Assembly (NCBI GenBank): GCA_947501215.1 | Contig: CANMUS010000008.1 | Coordinates: forward strand, 1-42,271 | DNA length: 42,271 bases | Direction of reading: 5' to 3' | From: an uncultured Erythrobacter sp. | GTDB lineage: Bacteria > Pseudomonadota > Alphaproteobacteria > Sphingomonadales > Sphingomonadaceae | Shown here: positions 34,191-42,271 of the stretch, piece by piece | Layout of the letters: every line of letters starts with the position of its first letter | How positions within the stretch are numbered: position 1 is the first letter of the stretch | Notes under the pieces: generated by a model | The model's input: the letters and a program-made list of their open reading frames with translations, nothing else | What the model was told of the DNA's origin: nothing | Databases searched by the model: none | Program-made: the position numbers and the translations under genes

Positions 34191-34871
34191 TCAGTCGTCT
34201 TCGTCGGGCGGATATGTTCCGACGGCGGCGAAATGGACCATCTCCGCGACATTGGTCGCGTGGTCGCCGATACGTTCGAGGTTGCGCGCCACGAAAAGCA
34301 GCTGCGCAGCGCTCGAGATCGTCGAAGGGTTCTCGACCATGTGGCTGACTAGATTGCGGAAAATCGAATTGTAGAAGGCGTCCACCTTCTCGTCCGCGGC
34401 AATGACCTCGCGCGCCAGTTCGGCATCGCGGGCGGCATAGGCCGTGAGCACGTCATGCACCATCTCGCTGGCAACTTCGGCCATTGCGGGCAGAAGAGTG
34501 AGCGGCTCGAACTGCTTGCGGTTTGAACCGATTTCCTTGCTCGCCTTCGCGATGTTCTTGGAATAGTCGCCGATCCGCTCGACCACGCCGGCAATTTTCA
34601 GCGCGGCAATGACTTCGCGAAGGTCGTCCGCCATCGGCGCCCGCAGCGCTATGATGCGCACGGCAAGCTTATCGACCTCGCTTTCGAGCACGTCGATCTT
34701 CTTGTCGGCCTTGACGATCCTGTCGGAAAGTTCGTCGTCGCCTTTCACCAGCGCATCGATTGCCTGCTGGATCGCCGCCTCGGCGAGGCCGCCCATTTCC
34801 GCGATCAGGCCGCGCAGGCGCGTGATGTCTTCGTCGAAGGCCTTGACGGTATGTTCTTGAATGGAATCCAT
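34191..34871 (-). CDS. phoU: phosphate signalling complex protein PhoU
   Basis: A 226-residue cytoplasmic protein made of two similar three-helix bundles. The metal-binding ERIGDYSKNIAKASKE-type motif appears in the first bundle, and a second copy, NLERIGDHATNVAEMV, near residues 200-215. PhoU acts between the Pst transporter and PhoR to keep the Pho regulon off when phosphate is plentiful. It begins four bases after pstB on the same strand, as usual, and is followed by phoB. ATG 34871 gives a family-typical length. Confidence 0.95.
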   Translation of the reverse strand: MDSIQEHTVKAFDEDITRLRGLIAEMGGLAEAAIQQAIDALVKGDDELSDRIVKADKKIDVLESEVDKLAVRIIALRAPMADDLREVIAALKIAGVVERIGDYSKNIAKASKEIGSNRKQFEPLTLLPAMAEVASEMVHDVLTAYAARDAELAREVIAADEKVDAFYNSIFRNLVSHMVENPSTISSAAQLLFVARNLERIGDHATNVAEMVHFAAVGTYPPDEDD

Positions 34872-34875
34872 GCTC

Positions 34876-35664
34876 TTATCCGTACCGTCCGGTGATGTAA
34901 TCCTGGGTCCGCTGCTCCAGCGGATTGGTGAATATGTCAGAAGTACGACCGTACTCCACCATCTTTCCCAAGTGGAAGAAAGCCGTACGCTGGCTGACGC
35001 GGGCGGCCTGCTGCATCGAGTGGGTTACGATCACGATGGCATAACGGCCATTGAGTTCCGCGATCAGCTCTTCGATCTTCGCCGTCGCAATGGGGTCGAG
35101 CGCCGAACACGGCTCGTCCATCAGGATGACTTCCGGATCGACCGCGATGGCGCGCGCAATGCACAGGCGCTGCTGCTGGCCGCCGGAAAGCGCTGTGCCG
35201 CTGTCTTGCAGACGGTCTTTTACCTCTTCCCACAGACCCGCACGCTTCAGCGAGCGTTCGACGATGGCATCGAGTTCGTCCTTGCCCTCGGCAAGACCGT
35301 GAATCTTGGGGCCGTAAGCGATGTTCTCGTAGATCGACTTGGGGAAGGGATTAGGCTTCTGGAACACCATCCCGACCCGGGCGCGAAGTTGCACCACGTC
35401 CATCTTGGAACGGTAGATGTCTTCGCCGTCCAGAGTGATCTCGCCCTCGACCCGTGCCGAAGGAATGGTGTCGTTCATCCGGTTCAGCGTGCGAAGGAAG
35501 GTCGACTTGCCGCAGCCCGACGGGCCGATAAAGGCCGTCACATACTTGGTCGGAATTTCAATCGACACCTCGTCGATCGCCTTCTTGTCGCCGTAGAACA
35601 CGGAGACGTCGCGCGCGCTCATCTTGGCGTCGGTCGCTTCAAGGTTTTCGTGTACTACGGTCAC
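34876..35664 (-). CDS. pstB: phosphate ABC transporter ATP-binding protein PstB
   Basis: A 262-residue ABC ATPase that powers phosphate uptake on the inner face of the membrane. Walker A is [18 protein letters not shown], the signature is LSGGQQQRL, and Walker B is [13 protein letters not shown] with the H-loop in [32 protein letters not shown] is characteristic of PstB. The start overlaps the pstA end by four bases (ATGA-type coupling), and phoU follows after four bases. The length and sequence are ordinary for the family. Confidence 0.96.
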   Translation of the reverse strand: MTVVHENLEATDAKMSARDVSVFYGDKKAIDEVSIEIPTKYVTAFIGPSGCGKSTFLRTLNRMNDTIPSARVEGEITLDGEDIYRSKMDVVQLRARVGMVFQKPNPFPKSIYENIAYGPKIHGLAEGKDELDAIVERSLKRAGLWEEVKDRLQDSGTALSGGQQQRLCIARAIAVDPEVILMDEPCSALDPIATAKIEELIAELNGRYAIVIVTHSMQQAARVSQRTAFFHLGKMVEYGRTSDIFTNPLEQRTQDYITGRYG

Positions 35665-36923
35665 CAGCTTTTCTCGAATTTGTTGCGCAGGTAGATTGCG
35701 AGTCCGTTCATCAGGAGCAGGAACAGCAATAGCACGATAATCGCCGCGCTGGTGCGCTCCACGAAGCCGCGGTCGATTTCATCGGACCACAGGAAGATCT
35801 GCATCGGCAAAACAGTTGCAGGCGAAGTGAACCCATCGGGCGGTGTCGCCACGAAAGCGCGCATGCCGATCATCAGTAGCGGAGCGGTCTCACCGAGGGC
35901 GCGAGCCATGCCGATGATCGTGCCGGTAAGGATGCCGGGCAGGGCGAGCGGCAGGACGTGATGGAACACGACTTGTACCGGCGAGGCGCCGACGGCCAGC
36001 GCGCCGTCGCGGATGCTCGGCGGGACGGCCTTGATCGCATTCCGGCCCGCGATGACGATCACCGGCATGGTCATCAGGGCCAGCGTCATGCCGCCGATCA
36101 ACGGCGCGGAGCGCAGGTTCGGGAAGATCGTCAGGAAAACAGCGAGGCCGAGCAGGCCGAAGATGATCGACGGGACCGCCGCGAGATTGTTGATCGACAG
36201 CTCGATGATGTCGGTCCATTTGTTCTTCGGCGCGTATTCCTCGAGATAGAGCGCTGCCAGCACGCCGATCGGGAAGGCGAGCAAAAGGGTAACGATCATC
36301 GTCAGCATCGAGCCCTTGAGCGCGCCCCAGATCCCGACTTGCTGCGGATTGGTGGCGTCGGCGCGGGAGAGGAAGCCCGGGTCGAAATTCTTGCCGATCC
36401 GGCCTTGCTCGTAGAGCGAGTTCGCCAGCGCCTGCATCTCTGGCGAGCCTTCTCCTTCGTACCCGGAAGCCAGGTCGGCCGAGGCTGGCAGCGAAAAGGT
36501 CACTTGTTCGCGCAGGATGCCTGGATCGGCTGCAATCGCTGCCGCAACATCGCGCCACGCCTGACCGCCGAGTTGCTCGGCCGCCTCGTCGCCGAGCGCT
36601 TCGGTGGCGAAATATTGGACGACGTCGGGCAGTCCCTGCGCTTCGAGAGACTGGACTGCTCCCGATTGCGCCATGGTCGAGGCGTCGGCGGATATGCCTG
36701 CCTGTGTAAAATCGATGGGCACTTCCACTTCGACGCGCTGGAAGCCGCCGATGCCGTTGATCGTCATCGTGCCGAGCAGGAACACCAGCACTGCGACCGA
36801 GAACAGGATCGCGCCGAGGCCGATGGCCTTGAAGCGGCGTTCGGCGGCGTAGCGCTTCTTTAGCCGCGCTTCGAAGGCGGCGGTGCGCGTCGGGGCGCGC
36901 ATGGTGGCGGCCTCTTCACTCAT
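35661..36923 (-). CDS. pstA: phosphate ABC transporter permease PstA (long alphaproteobacterial form)
   Basis: A 420-residue inner-membrane permease. One N-terminal helix (about 35-58) is followed by a long, probably periplasmic insert (about 60-200) with little hydrophobicity. The conserved permease core comes after that: [31 protein letters not shown], the cytoplasmic coupling region [59 protein letters not shown]. coli PstA has about 296 residues, so the insert accounts for the extra length, as in related alphaproteobacteria. It overlaps pstC by eight bases and pstB by four. Confidence 0.92.
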   Translation of the reverse strand: MSEEAATMRAPTRTAAFEARLKKRYAAERRFKAIGLGAILFSVAVLVFLLGTMTINGIGGFQRVEVEVPIDFTQAGISADASTMAQSGAVQSLEAQGLPDVVQYFATEALGDEAAEQLGGQAWRDVAAAIAADPGILREQVTFSLPASADLASGYEGEGSPEMQALANSLYEQGRIGKNFDPGFLSRADATNPQQVGIWGALKGSMLTMIVTLLLAFPIGVLAALYLEEYAPKNKWTDIIELSINNLAAVPSIIFGLLGLAVFLTIFPNLRSAPLIGGMTLALMTMPVIVIAGRNAIKAVPPSIRDGALAVGASPVQVVFHHVLPLALPGILTGTIIGMARALGETAPLLMIGMRAFVATPPDGFTSPATVLPMQIFLWSDEIDRGFVERTSAAIIVLLLFLLLMNGLAIYLRNKFEKSW

Positions 36924-38301
36924 AAGCTTCGCGATACCGTTTGACGACGCGCAGGGCGACGAAGTTGAGGCCGAGGGTGACCATGAAGAGCACGAAACCG
37001 AGCGCGAAGGCGCTCAGCGTGGCCGGATGATCGAAACTGCCTTCGCCGGTAAGCATGGCGACGATCTGCACGGTCACCGTGGTCATCGATTCGAGCGGAT
37101 TACCGCTGAGGTTTGCGGCGGTCGAGGCTGCCATCACCACGATCATTGTCTCGCCGATCGCGCGGCTGATGGCCAGCATGACGCCTGCCACGATGCCGGG
37201 TAGTGCTGCCGGCACCAGCACACGGCGGATGGTTTCATTGGTGGTCGCGCCCATCGCCAGGCTGCCGTCGCGCATGGATTGCGGGACCGCCGCGATGCTG
37301 TCGTCGGCCATCGAGCTGACGAAGGGAATGATCATCACGCCCATGACCAGGCCTGCCGCCAGCGCGCTTTCGCTGGACGGGTTGGAAGCGCCGAGATCGA
37401 TGGCAAGGTCGCGGATCGCGGGCGCAATCGTAAGTGCCGCGAAATAGCCATAGACCACTGTCGGGACGCCAGCGAGGATCTCGAGGGCAGGCTTCACCCA
37501 CGAACGGACCTTCGGATTCGCATATTGCGTGAGGTAGATCGCGCTCATCAGTCCAAGCGGGATCGCAACGATCATGGCGATGATCGCACCGATGAAGAGC
37601 GTGCCCCAGAACAGCGGGATGGCGCCATATCGCGAGGCGTCCGGATTGTCGGGATTGGCCATCGGGTCCGGGCCCCAATGGGTTCCGAACAGGAAATCGA
37701 TCGGCGAAACCATGCCGAAGAAGCGCACGGTTTCGAAGATGAGGCTGGCGAGGATGCCGATGGTCGTCAGGATGGCGACCAGCGATGCGGCCAGCAGAAT
37801 CGCCATCACGATCCGCTCCACCCGCGTGCGCGCGGCGAAGTCCGGCTTGAGGCGCAGGAATGCCCACGTGCCCGCAAGGAACGCGATCAGCAAGGTAACC
37901 ACTATGCCGATCGTGTTGTAATAGGACAGCGCGTCCCGGAAGGGCTCGACCAGATCGCGCGCCTGCGGATTGAACACGGCAGGCGCCGCACCAGTCGCTA
38001 CCGCGCGAGCCTCGTTGAGGATCGTCTGACGCTGGAATCCGAATGCGGGCAGATCGGCCGCGGCGGGGCTGGACAGCACCGCCTGGCTGATCAGACCTGG
38101 CGCGATCGCACTCCATAGAACGACGAAAGCGAGGACCGGCAGAACGATCCAAAGCGCGACATACCATGCGTGGTAGGTCGGCAGGCTCGACAGCCGCCCG
38201 TCAGCGCTTTCGCGGCGGAGCGTCCAGGCGCGCGCGCGGGCCGCCAACCATCCGGCGAGCCCGAGGCCTAGGGCCAGGAGAAGCAGGATGGTCGGTGACA
38301 T
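36916..38301 (-). CDS. pstC: phosphate ABC transporter permease PstC (long form)
   Basis: A 461-residue inner-membrane permease that pairs with PstA. A first helix (about 3-20), a second (about 48-70), then a hydrophilic stretch and a third helix (about 130-150) precede the core. The core includes FFGMVSPIDFLFGTHWGPD, SAIYLTQYANPKVRSWVKPALEILAGVPTVVYGYFAALTIAP, and the coupling region AAVPQSMRDGSLAMGATTNETIRRVLVPAALPGIVAGVMLAISRAIGETMIVVMAA. It is longer than the 319-residue E. coli protein because of the N-terminal part. It lies 17 bases downstream of pstS and is transcribed with it. Confidence 0.92.
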   Translation of the reverse strand: MSPTILLLLALGLGLAGWLAARARAWTLRRESADGRLSSLPTYHAWYVALWIVLPVLAFVVLWSAIAPGLISQAVLSSPAAADLPAFGFQRQTILNEARAVATGAAPAVFNPQARDLVEPFRDALSYYNTIGIVVTLLIAFLAGTWAFLRLKPDFAARTRVERIVMAILLAASLVAILTTIGILASLIFETVRFFGMVSPIDFLFGTHWGPDPMANPDNPDASRYGAIPLFWGTLFIGAIIAMIVAIPLGLMSAIYLTQYANPKVRSWVKPALEILAGVPTVVYGYFAALTIAPAIRDLAIDLGASNPSSESALAAGLVMGVMIIPFVSSMADDSIAAVPQSMRDGSLAMGATTNETIRRVLVPAALPGIVAGVMLAISRAIGETMIVVMAASTAANLSGNPLESMTTVTVQIVAMLTGEGSFDHPATLSAFALGFVLFMVTLGLNFVALRVVKRYREAYE

Positions 38302-38318
38302 ACGCTAGTGTGCTTGCC

Positions 38319-39365
38319 TTACTTCAGCTGCGCGCCGTCGAGCGTGGTGTACTCGGTCGCCGCCGTGGTGTTGGCCGCCATAACGTCGTCAGGCGAGGCG
38401 ACAAGCCCGATCTTCGACAGTTCCCCGCCTTTGCCCCACATGGTGGTCCACTGGGCAAGATATTCGCGCAGGCCCGGAATGGCGTCGAGGTGCGCCTTCT
38501 TCACATAGACGTAGAGCGGACGAGCACCGGGATAGTCGAAGTTGGCGATGTTCTCGTAGGTGGGCTCGACGCCGGTCATCGGCAGGCCCTGAACCTTGTC
38601 GGCGTTCTCTTCGAGATAGCTGTAGCCGAAGACGCCGACAGCCTTGGGGTTGCCTTCGATCTTCTGGACGATGAGGTTGTCCTGCTCGCCCTGGTCGACA
38701 TAGGCACCGTCGGAACGTACTTCGGTGCACAGCTGGGCGTGACGATCTTCGTCGCTATCCTTGAGCGCCTTCATTTCGGCATTGGTGTCGCAACCGACTT
38801 CGAGAACCAGTTCCTTGAGCGCATCGCGCGTGCCCGAGGTGCTCGGCGGACCATAGACGAGGATCGGCTCGTTGGGGAGCGACGGGTCGACGTCAGACCA
38901 GGTCTCGTTGGTCTGCTCTTCGCCGTAGGGGTTGGCGGCAAGCGCTTCGTAAACATGCTGCGGGGTCAAATTCATCATGATGCCGCCCTGCGCCGACGCA
39001 AAAGCGATCCCGTCGAGGCCGACCTGGATTTCCGTGATCTCATTGACGCCATTGGCCTGGCAGTCGGCAAATTCGCTGGCCTTCATGCGGCGCGAAGCAT
39101 GGGTCATGTCCGGCGTATCTGCGCCGACGCCCGAGCAGAACAGGTTCATGCCGCCGCCGGTGCCGGTCGATTCGATGATCGGGCTCTTGTAGTCGGGGTT
39201 CGAGCGCGCGAAGGCTTCGGAGACGGCCTTGGCGAAGGGGAACACCGTCGAGGAGCCGACCGCGCGGATCGAATCGCGCGAAGCGGAATCGCCCGCACCG
39301 CCGCCGCAAGCGGCGAGAGCGGCAGCCGAAACGGCGGCGAAGATGAAGGATTTGGTCTTGGTCAT
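38319..39365 (-). CDS. pstS: phosphate-binding lipoprotein PstS
   Basis: A 348-residue periplasmic solute-binding protein. The signal ends in the lipobox LAAC (Cys20), so it is a lipoprotein held at the membrane. Phosphate-contact segments are RAVGSSTVFPFAKAVSE, ESTGTGGGMNLFCSG, MTHASRRMKASEF and GPPSTSGTRDALKELVL. It delivers phosphate to PstC/PstA. A good Pho-box candidate lies about 45 bases upstream, and pstC follows after 17 bases, so this looks like the first gene of a phosphate-starvation operon. Confidence 0.94.
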   Translation of the reverse strand: MTKTKSFIFAAVSAAALAACGGGAGDSASRDSIRAVGSSTVFPFAKAVSEAFARSNPDYKSPIIESTGTGGGMNLFCSGVGADTPDMTHASRRMKASEFADCQANGVNEITEIQVGLDGIAFASAQGGIMMNLTPQHVYEALAANPYGEEQTNETWSDVDPSLPNEPILVYGPPSTSGTRDALKELVLEVGCDTNAEMKALKDSDEDRHAQLCTEVRSDGAYVDQGEQDNLIVQKIEGNPKAVGVFGYSYLEENADKVQGLPMTGVEPTYENIANFDYPGARPLYVYVKKAHLDAIPGLREYLAQWTTMWGKGGELSKIGLVASPDDVMAANTTAATEYTTLDGAQLK

Positions 39366-39410
39366 GATAGATCCCTTACGTGTTAACTAGCGGCGCATAA
39401 GCGCTTCGAT

Positions 39411-39428
39411 GTTACAGGGTTGCGACAG
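39411..39428 (-). promoter_or_regulatory. Pho box candidate upstream of pstS
   Basis: On the minus strand, CTGTCGC-AACC-CTGTAAC: two 7-base direct repeats close to CTGTCAT/CTGTCAC separated by four bases, the classical PhoB site. It ends about 45 bases before the pstS ATG, a position suited to activation. Confidence 0.78.
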
Positions 39429-39443
39429 AAGTCTGACCGCGGA

Positions 39444-40790
39444 TCAGAAGTCCACCTGAGCGCGCACGCCGAAGGCGTTCACGGAATAGGACGTATCACC
39501 ATCGGCGGTCGGGATGACGGCGTTGTCATATTCCAGCAGGCCGTAGTTGACGCCGAAAAGGACGTAGGCGGTCGGCTTCCAGATCAGCGAGGCGAGGTAG
39601 CCGTTCTGCGTCCCACCGAGGACGCCCGCGTCGTTGAGATCGAGATAATCGTAGCGCAGGTTGAACTGCACCGATCCGATGCCCCCCTTGCCGACAGGGC
39701 TAGACGGCTTCGTCCGATCGAACTTGCCGGCCTTGTAGCCCCGCGTATCGCCTGCCGTCAGGTAGTAGCCAAGTTCGGCATAGCCGCCGAAGAAGGTCGG
39801 GTCTTGCATGGCGCCGGGCATGTTGACGGTCTGCCAGAAACCTTCGGCCGCGGCATGAAACGAACCGGCGATCGCAGCGGCTTCCACGCCCAGTCCGAAC
39901 TCGCTTTCAGCATCGAGATTGCCGGTGTTTACGAAACGCTCCGCGGTGAAATGCACCAGCGGGCGCTGGCGATAGCGCACGGTCGCGCCGACCTCGTCGA
40001 TGTCGTTGTAATGGACCGAGCCGCCGAAGTGCAGCTGGGCATCGACCAGCTTGGGCATGATCACGAGACGACCGTCGACACCGCGGTTCTTGGTTTCCGT
40101 GTCGTCGAAATTGTCCGTGAAGACACCGGCCTGGGCGAGCACGATACCGGCTTCGTAGGCGACCGAAGCACCGATGCGACGCTCGAAGCCGAAGGCGTCG
40201 GTAAAGGCCGCGCGTTCGATGAAGGTCGTGTGCAGGCTGCTGGTCAGCTCTTCGAGCGACTGAAAATTATTATGATGGCCGATTGCGATTTCGAGGGGTC
40301 CGTCCCCGTAAGTGAGGATCGCATCCGCAACGTCGATTTCGTTGCCCGCGAAGTCTAACTCGAACTTGTAGCCGAAGCCGCCCGGGATATCGCCCGAGGC
40401 CCCGAGGCGCGCCCGGCGGACTTCATTGCCGAAGCCGTCGACCGCACCCGTGGAATTCGGTGCATTGGTGAAACCAGCGTCGTACATCAGGCGACCGCGC
40501 GGCTTGAAGCTCCACCCATCGCTCGTGACGAGTTTCTCGACGACCGGATCGGCCGCCGATTCGGCAGCTGCAGAAGTGGCAGCGATGACCTCGTCCTGCG
40601 CCGTGTTGACCTGTTTCGCCGCCGCGAGCTCGCTTTCGAGCTGGTCGATGCGGGCGTTCATCGCCTGGAGCTGCGCGCGCATGGCTGCCAGCTCGTCGGA
40701 AGACACCGTGACATCCTGCGCGAGTACGGGGGTGGCCATCGTGCAGCTGAGCGCTGCCGCTGCCACGGAGAGGTGAATCATGCGGTTCAT
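39444..40790 (-). CDS. phosphate-selective porin (OprO/OprP family)
   Basis: A 448-residue outer-membrane protein. Residues 1-23 are a signal peptide ending VLA-QD. A short coiled-coil (about 30-60, MRAQLQAMNARIDQLESELAAAKQ) precedes a beta-barrel rich in alternating aromatic strands. The chain ends VRAQVDF, with the C-terminal Phe expected for outer-membrane insertion. The family forms anion-selective trimers that admit phosphate or polyphosphate. Start ATG 40790 has an AAGGAA site; a longer frame to 40844 adds no signal sequence sense. It sits between phoR and pstS and has its own Pho-box candidate, so phosphate control is likely. Confidence 0.88.
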   Translation of the reverse strand: MNRMIHLSVAAAALSCTMATPVLAQDVTVSSDELAAMRAQLQAMNARIDQLESELAAAKQVNTAQDEVIAATSAAAESAADPVVEKLVTSDGWSFKPRGRLMYDAGFTNAPNSTGAVDGFGNEVRRARLGASGDIPGGFGYKFELDFAGNEIDVADAILTYGDGPLEIAIGHHNNFQSLEELTSSLHTTFIERAAFTDAFGFERRIGASVAYEAGIVLAQAGVFTDNFDDTETKNRGVDGRLVIMPKLVDAQLHFGGSVHYNDIDEVGATVRYRQRPLVHFTAERFVNTGNLDAESEFGLGVEAAAIAGSFHAAAEGFWQTVNMPGAMQDPTFFGGYAELGYYLTAGDTRGYKAGKFDRTKPSSPVGKGGIGSVQFNLRYDYLDLNDAGVLGGTQNGYLASLIWKPTAYVLFGVNYGLLEYDNAVIPTADGDTSYSVNAFGVRAQVDF

Positions 40791-40844
40791 TCGAGTTCCT
40801 TGGACGGGAATGTTTCGATCCGGCGACGCCCCTATGACCGGCAA

Positions 40845-40862
40845 ATTACACTATTGTGACAG
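40845..40862 (-). promoter_or_regulatory. Pho box candidate upstream of the porin gene
   Basis: On the minus strand, CTGTCAC-AATA-GTGTAAT: a perfect first half and a fair second half with the usual four-base spacer. It lies about 55 bases before the porin start, in the gap downstream of phoR. Confidence 0.72.
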
Positions 40863-40934
40863 CCCATGGACCCGGTCGTGCTCGACAGTGGACAAGCTGT
40901 GGACCATCGGTGAAGTCTCGCTCGTTGAGAAGCG

Positions 40935-42122
40935 TCAGTCGCCCGACGCGTCGCTATTCAGCGGCAGCGTAACCGTGACGCGAGTGCCTTCGCCCACGGT
41001 GCTTTCCACGTCGAGCCGTCCGCGGTGGCGCTCGACGATGTGCTTGACGATGGCGAGGCCGAGGCCGGTTCCGCCCGAAGCGCGGCTACGACCGGGATCG
41101 GTGCGATAGAAGCGCCGCGTGAGGTGCGGGATGTGCTCGGCAGCGATGCCATCACCCCTGTCCGTGACCGTCAGTCGCACCCGATTGTCGCCGCGCGGAT
41201 GCAAGCGGATCGTCACAGGCTGGTCGGCGTGGCCATATTTGAGCGCATTGTCGACGAGGTTGCGGACGAGCTGCTCGAGCTGCTGGGCATCGCCGCGGAT
41301 GAAGAACTGGCCACTCGTCGCGATGTCGAGGCGATCGAGCCGTTCGCTACCGGCGCCGTCCCGCGCGGCCGATTCCACCAGACCCGAAAGCTCGATGCGC
41401 GCGCTTGGCAAATCGTGCTTTTCCGCCTCGATCCGCGACAGGGACATGAGGTCGCTGACTAGATTTTGCAGACGCTTCGCCTCGCGCTGGATCGTATCGA
41501 GGAATCGCTCGGCGGTCTTCGTCTCCAGATTGCCCGCATCCTCGCTCAGTGTTTCGACGTAACCGATAATGGCCGCGAGGGGCGTGCGAAGTTCATGGCT
41601 GGCATTCGCGACGAAGTCCGTGTGTGCGCGGGAGATGTCGGCCTCGGCGGTCTTGTTGACGAATTCCACGACTGCCAACTGATCGTCGAGCTTCTTGCGA
41701 TTGATCCGCCAGATGTCGTTGCGGCGGGACAGGCCGCGTACGATTGCGCTTCCGTCTGCATCGCGATCGAGCAAACGCACCGCCTCCGGCTGGCGTAAAG
41801 CCATGCGGGCATCCTGGCCAAGAATGTGCGAACCGAGCAGGCCTCGCGCGGCGAGATTGGCGATGGTCACCCGGTCGCGTTCGGTAATGATGATGGGCGT
41901 TTCGGAATGTTCGAACAGCTCTCCCATGGATTCCCGAGAAAAGCCTTTGCCATTCGTTTCGGGCTGAGGGGCAGGGGGCTCGGAATACACCAGCCAGAGC
42001 GACCCGGCCCACAAGAGAAGGATCGTGACCACGTACAGCAGGTCCGCACCGGCGAAGGCGAGTATGATGCACGTCGCGAGCGCAAGCAAAAGTCCCGGAA
42101 GTGGAAGGCGGGGCGCATCCAT
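40935..42122 (-). CDS. phoR: phosphate regulon sensor histidine kinase PhoR
   Basis: About 395 residues from ATG 42122. Two closely spaced hydrophobic helices (roughly 8-45) anchor it, with no sizeable periplasmic domain, as in PhoR proteins that sense through the Pst/PhoU complex. A PAS-like region (about 65-160) follows, then HisKA with FVANASHELRTPLAAIIGY (phosphoacceptor His176) and the ATPase domain NLVDNALKYGH, DRGDGI and GGTGLGLAIVKHIVERH. It is on the same strand as phoB but at the other end of the cluster. The frame is open to a GTG at 42164 (409 residues), 31 bases from the tRNA; neither start has a good ribosome site, and the ATG leaves more room for a promoter. Confidence 0.9.
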   Translation of the reverse strand: MDAPRLPLPGLLLALATCIILAFAGADLLYVVTILLLWAGSLWLVYSEPPAPQPETNGKGFSRESMGELFEHSETPIIITERDRVTIANLAARGLLGSHILGQDARMALRQPEAVRLLDRDADGSAIVRGLSRRNDIWRINRKKLDDQLAVVEFVNKTAEADISRAHTDFVANASHELRTPLAAIIGYVETLSEDAGNLETKTAERFLDTIQREAKRLQNLVSDLMSLSRIEAEKHDLPSARIELSGLVESAARDGAGSERLDRLDIATSGQFFIRGDAQQLEQLVRNLVDNALKYGHADQPVTIRLHPRGDNRVRLTVTDRGDGIAAEHIPHLTRRFYRTDPGRSRASGGTGLGLAIVKHIVERHRGRLDVESTVGEGTRVTVTLPLNSDASGD

Positions 42123-42195
42123 CGACAGGCCGCTTAGCGGCGCAACCACGCGCGTGCCAACCACATTCGCAAAGTTGTCACATGAAAGGGAGTGG

Positions 42196-42271
42196 TGGTG
42201 ACCCCTACGGGACTCGAACCCGTGTTTCAGCCGTGAAAGGGCCGCGTCCTAGACCGCTAGACGAAGGGGCC
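42196..42271 (-). tRNA. tRNA-Glu (anticodon UUC)
   Basis: A complete 76-base tRNA including the encoded CCA, its 5' end exactly at the window edge. The acceptor stem GGCCCCT pairs with AGGGGTC (one G-U pair). The anticodon loop CTTTCAC has TTC at 42235-42237, and the T arm contains GGGTTCGAGTCCC. The anticodon decodes GAA/GAG (Glu). Confidence 0.97.

Noticed and set aside
42165..42190. Possible Pho box upstream of phoR (minus strand CTTTCATGTGACAAC)
   Set aside because: Only one half resembles the consensus; the second half does not match at the required spacing.
1..42271. Insertion sequences, phage genes or CRISPR arrays
   Set aside because: I looked for transposase, integrase and regularly spaced repeats and saw none; the window reads as ordinary chromosomal backbone with a few accessory genes.

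Overview
The window is a stretch of high-GC alphaproteobacterial chromosome. It most resembles Sphingomonadales, probably Erythrobacteraceae (Erythrobacter/Qipengyuania type). The grounds are the gene families present: a 531-aa-class isocitrate lyase, the XrtA/PEP-CTERM regulators PrsK/PrsR/PrsT, enlarged PstC and PstA, and alphaproteobacterial LexA boxes of the form GAAC-N7-GAAC. The genus is an inference; there is no rRNA here. No insertion sequence, phage, integrase or CRISPR array is visible. The one RNA gene is a complete tRNA-Glu(UUC) at the right edge.

Layout. 1-4100: a small membrane protein, a roughly 500-base stretch with no convincing gene, then a DASS/SLC13 transporter and a secreted M20 amidohydrolase that look co-transcribed. 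4200-7540: glyoxylate-shunt isocitrate lyase with a 63-aa companion gene, divergent from its probable regulator (XRE/ImmA-IrrE/short-chain fatty acyl family). 7620-14670: a small one-TM protein with a clear terminator, then a tight operon of a polyprenyl-phosphate sugar transferase, PrsK, PrsR and PrsT, which make and sense exopolysaccharide/PEP-CTERM envelope functions. 14700-20850: transporters and metabolism (bile-acid-symporter-like protein, DUF475 membrane protein, PanB, NSS transporter, APC permease) ending in a strong bidirectional terminator. 20913-21398: an FMN split-barrel stress protein.

21500-31611 is the most interesting part. It is an SOS mutagenesis locus split into two LexA-type operons: imuA-imuB, and a radical-SAM protein, a UdgX fusion and dnaE2. 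Each operon has a perfect GAAC-N7-GAAC box within 3 nt of its first start codon. Between them, on the opposite strand, are a PilZ protein and a Tat-exported beta-carbonic anhydrase that has lost a zinc-ligand cysteine (Arg in its place). ImuA, ImuB and DnaE2 form the known translesion mutasome. The radical-SAM and UdgX genes add a uracil-DNA-capturing activity (the KRRIH motif is intact) to the same transcript as the error-prone polymerase.

31670-33400: an extensin-like protein and a META-domain lipoprotein meeting tail to tail. 33437-42122: a full phosphate-starvation locus, all on the minus strand, in transcription order phoR, phosphate-selective porin, pstS, pstC, pstA, pstB, phoU, phoB. 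Good Pho-box candidates lie upstream of both the porin and pstS.
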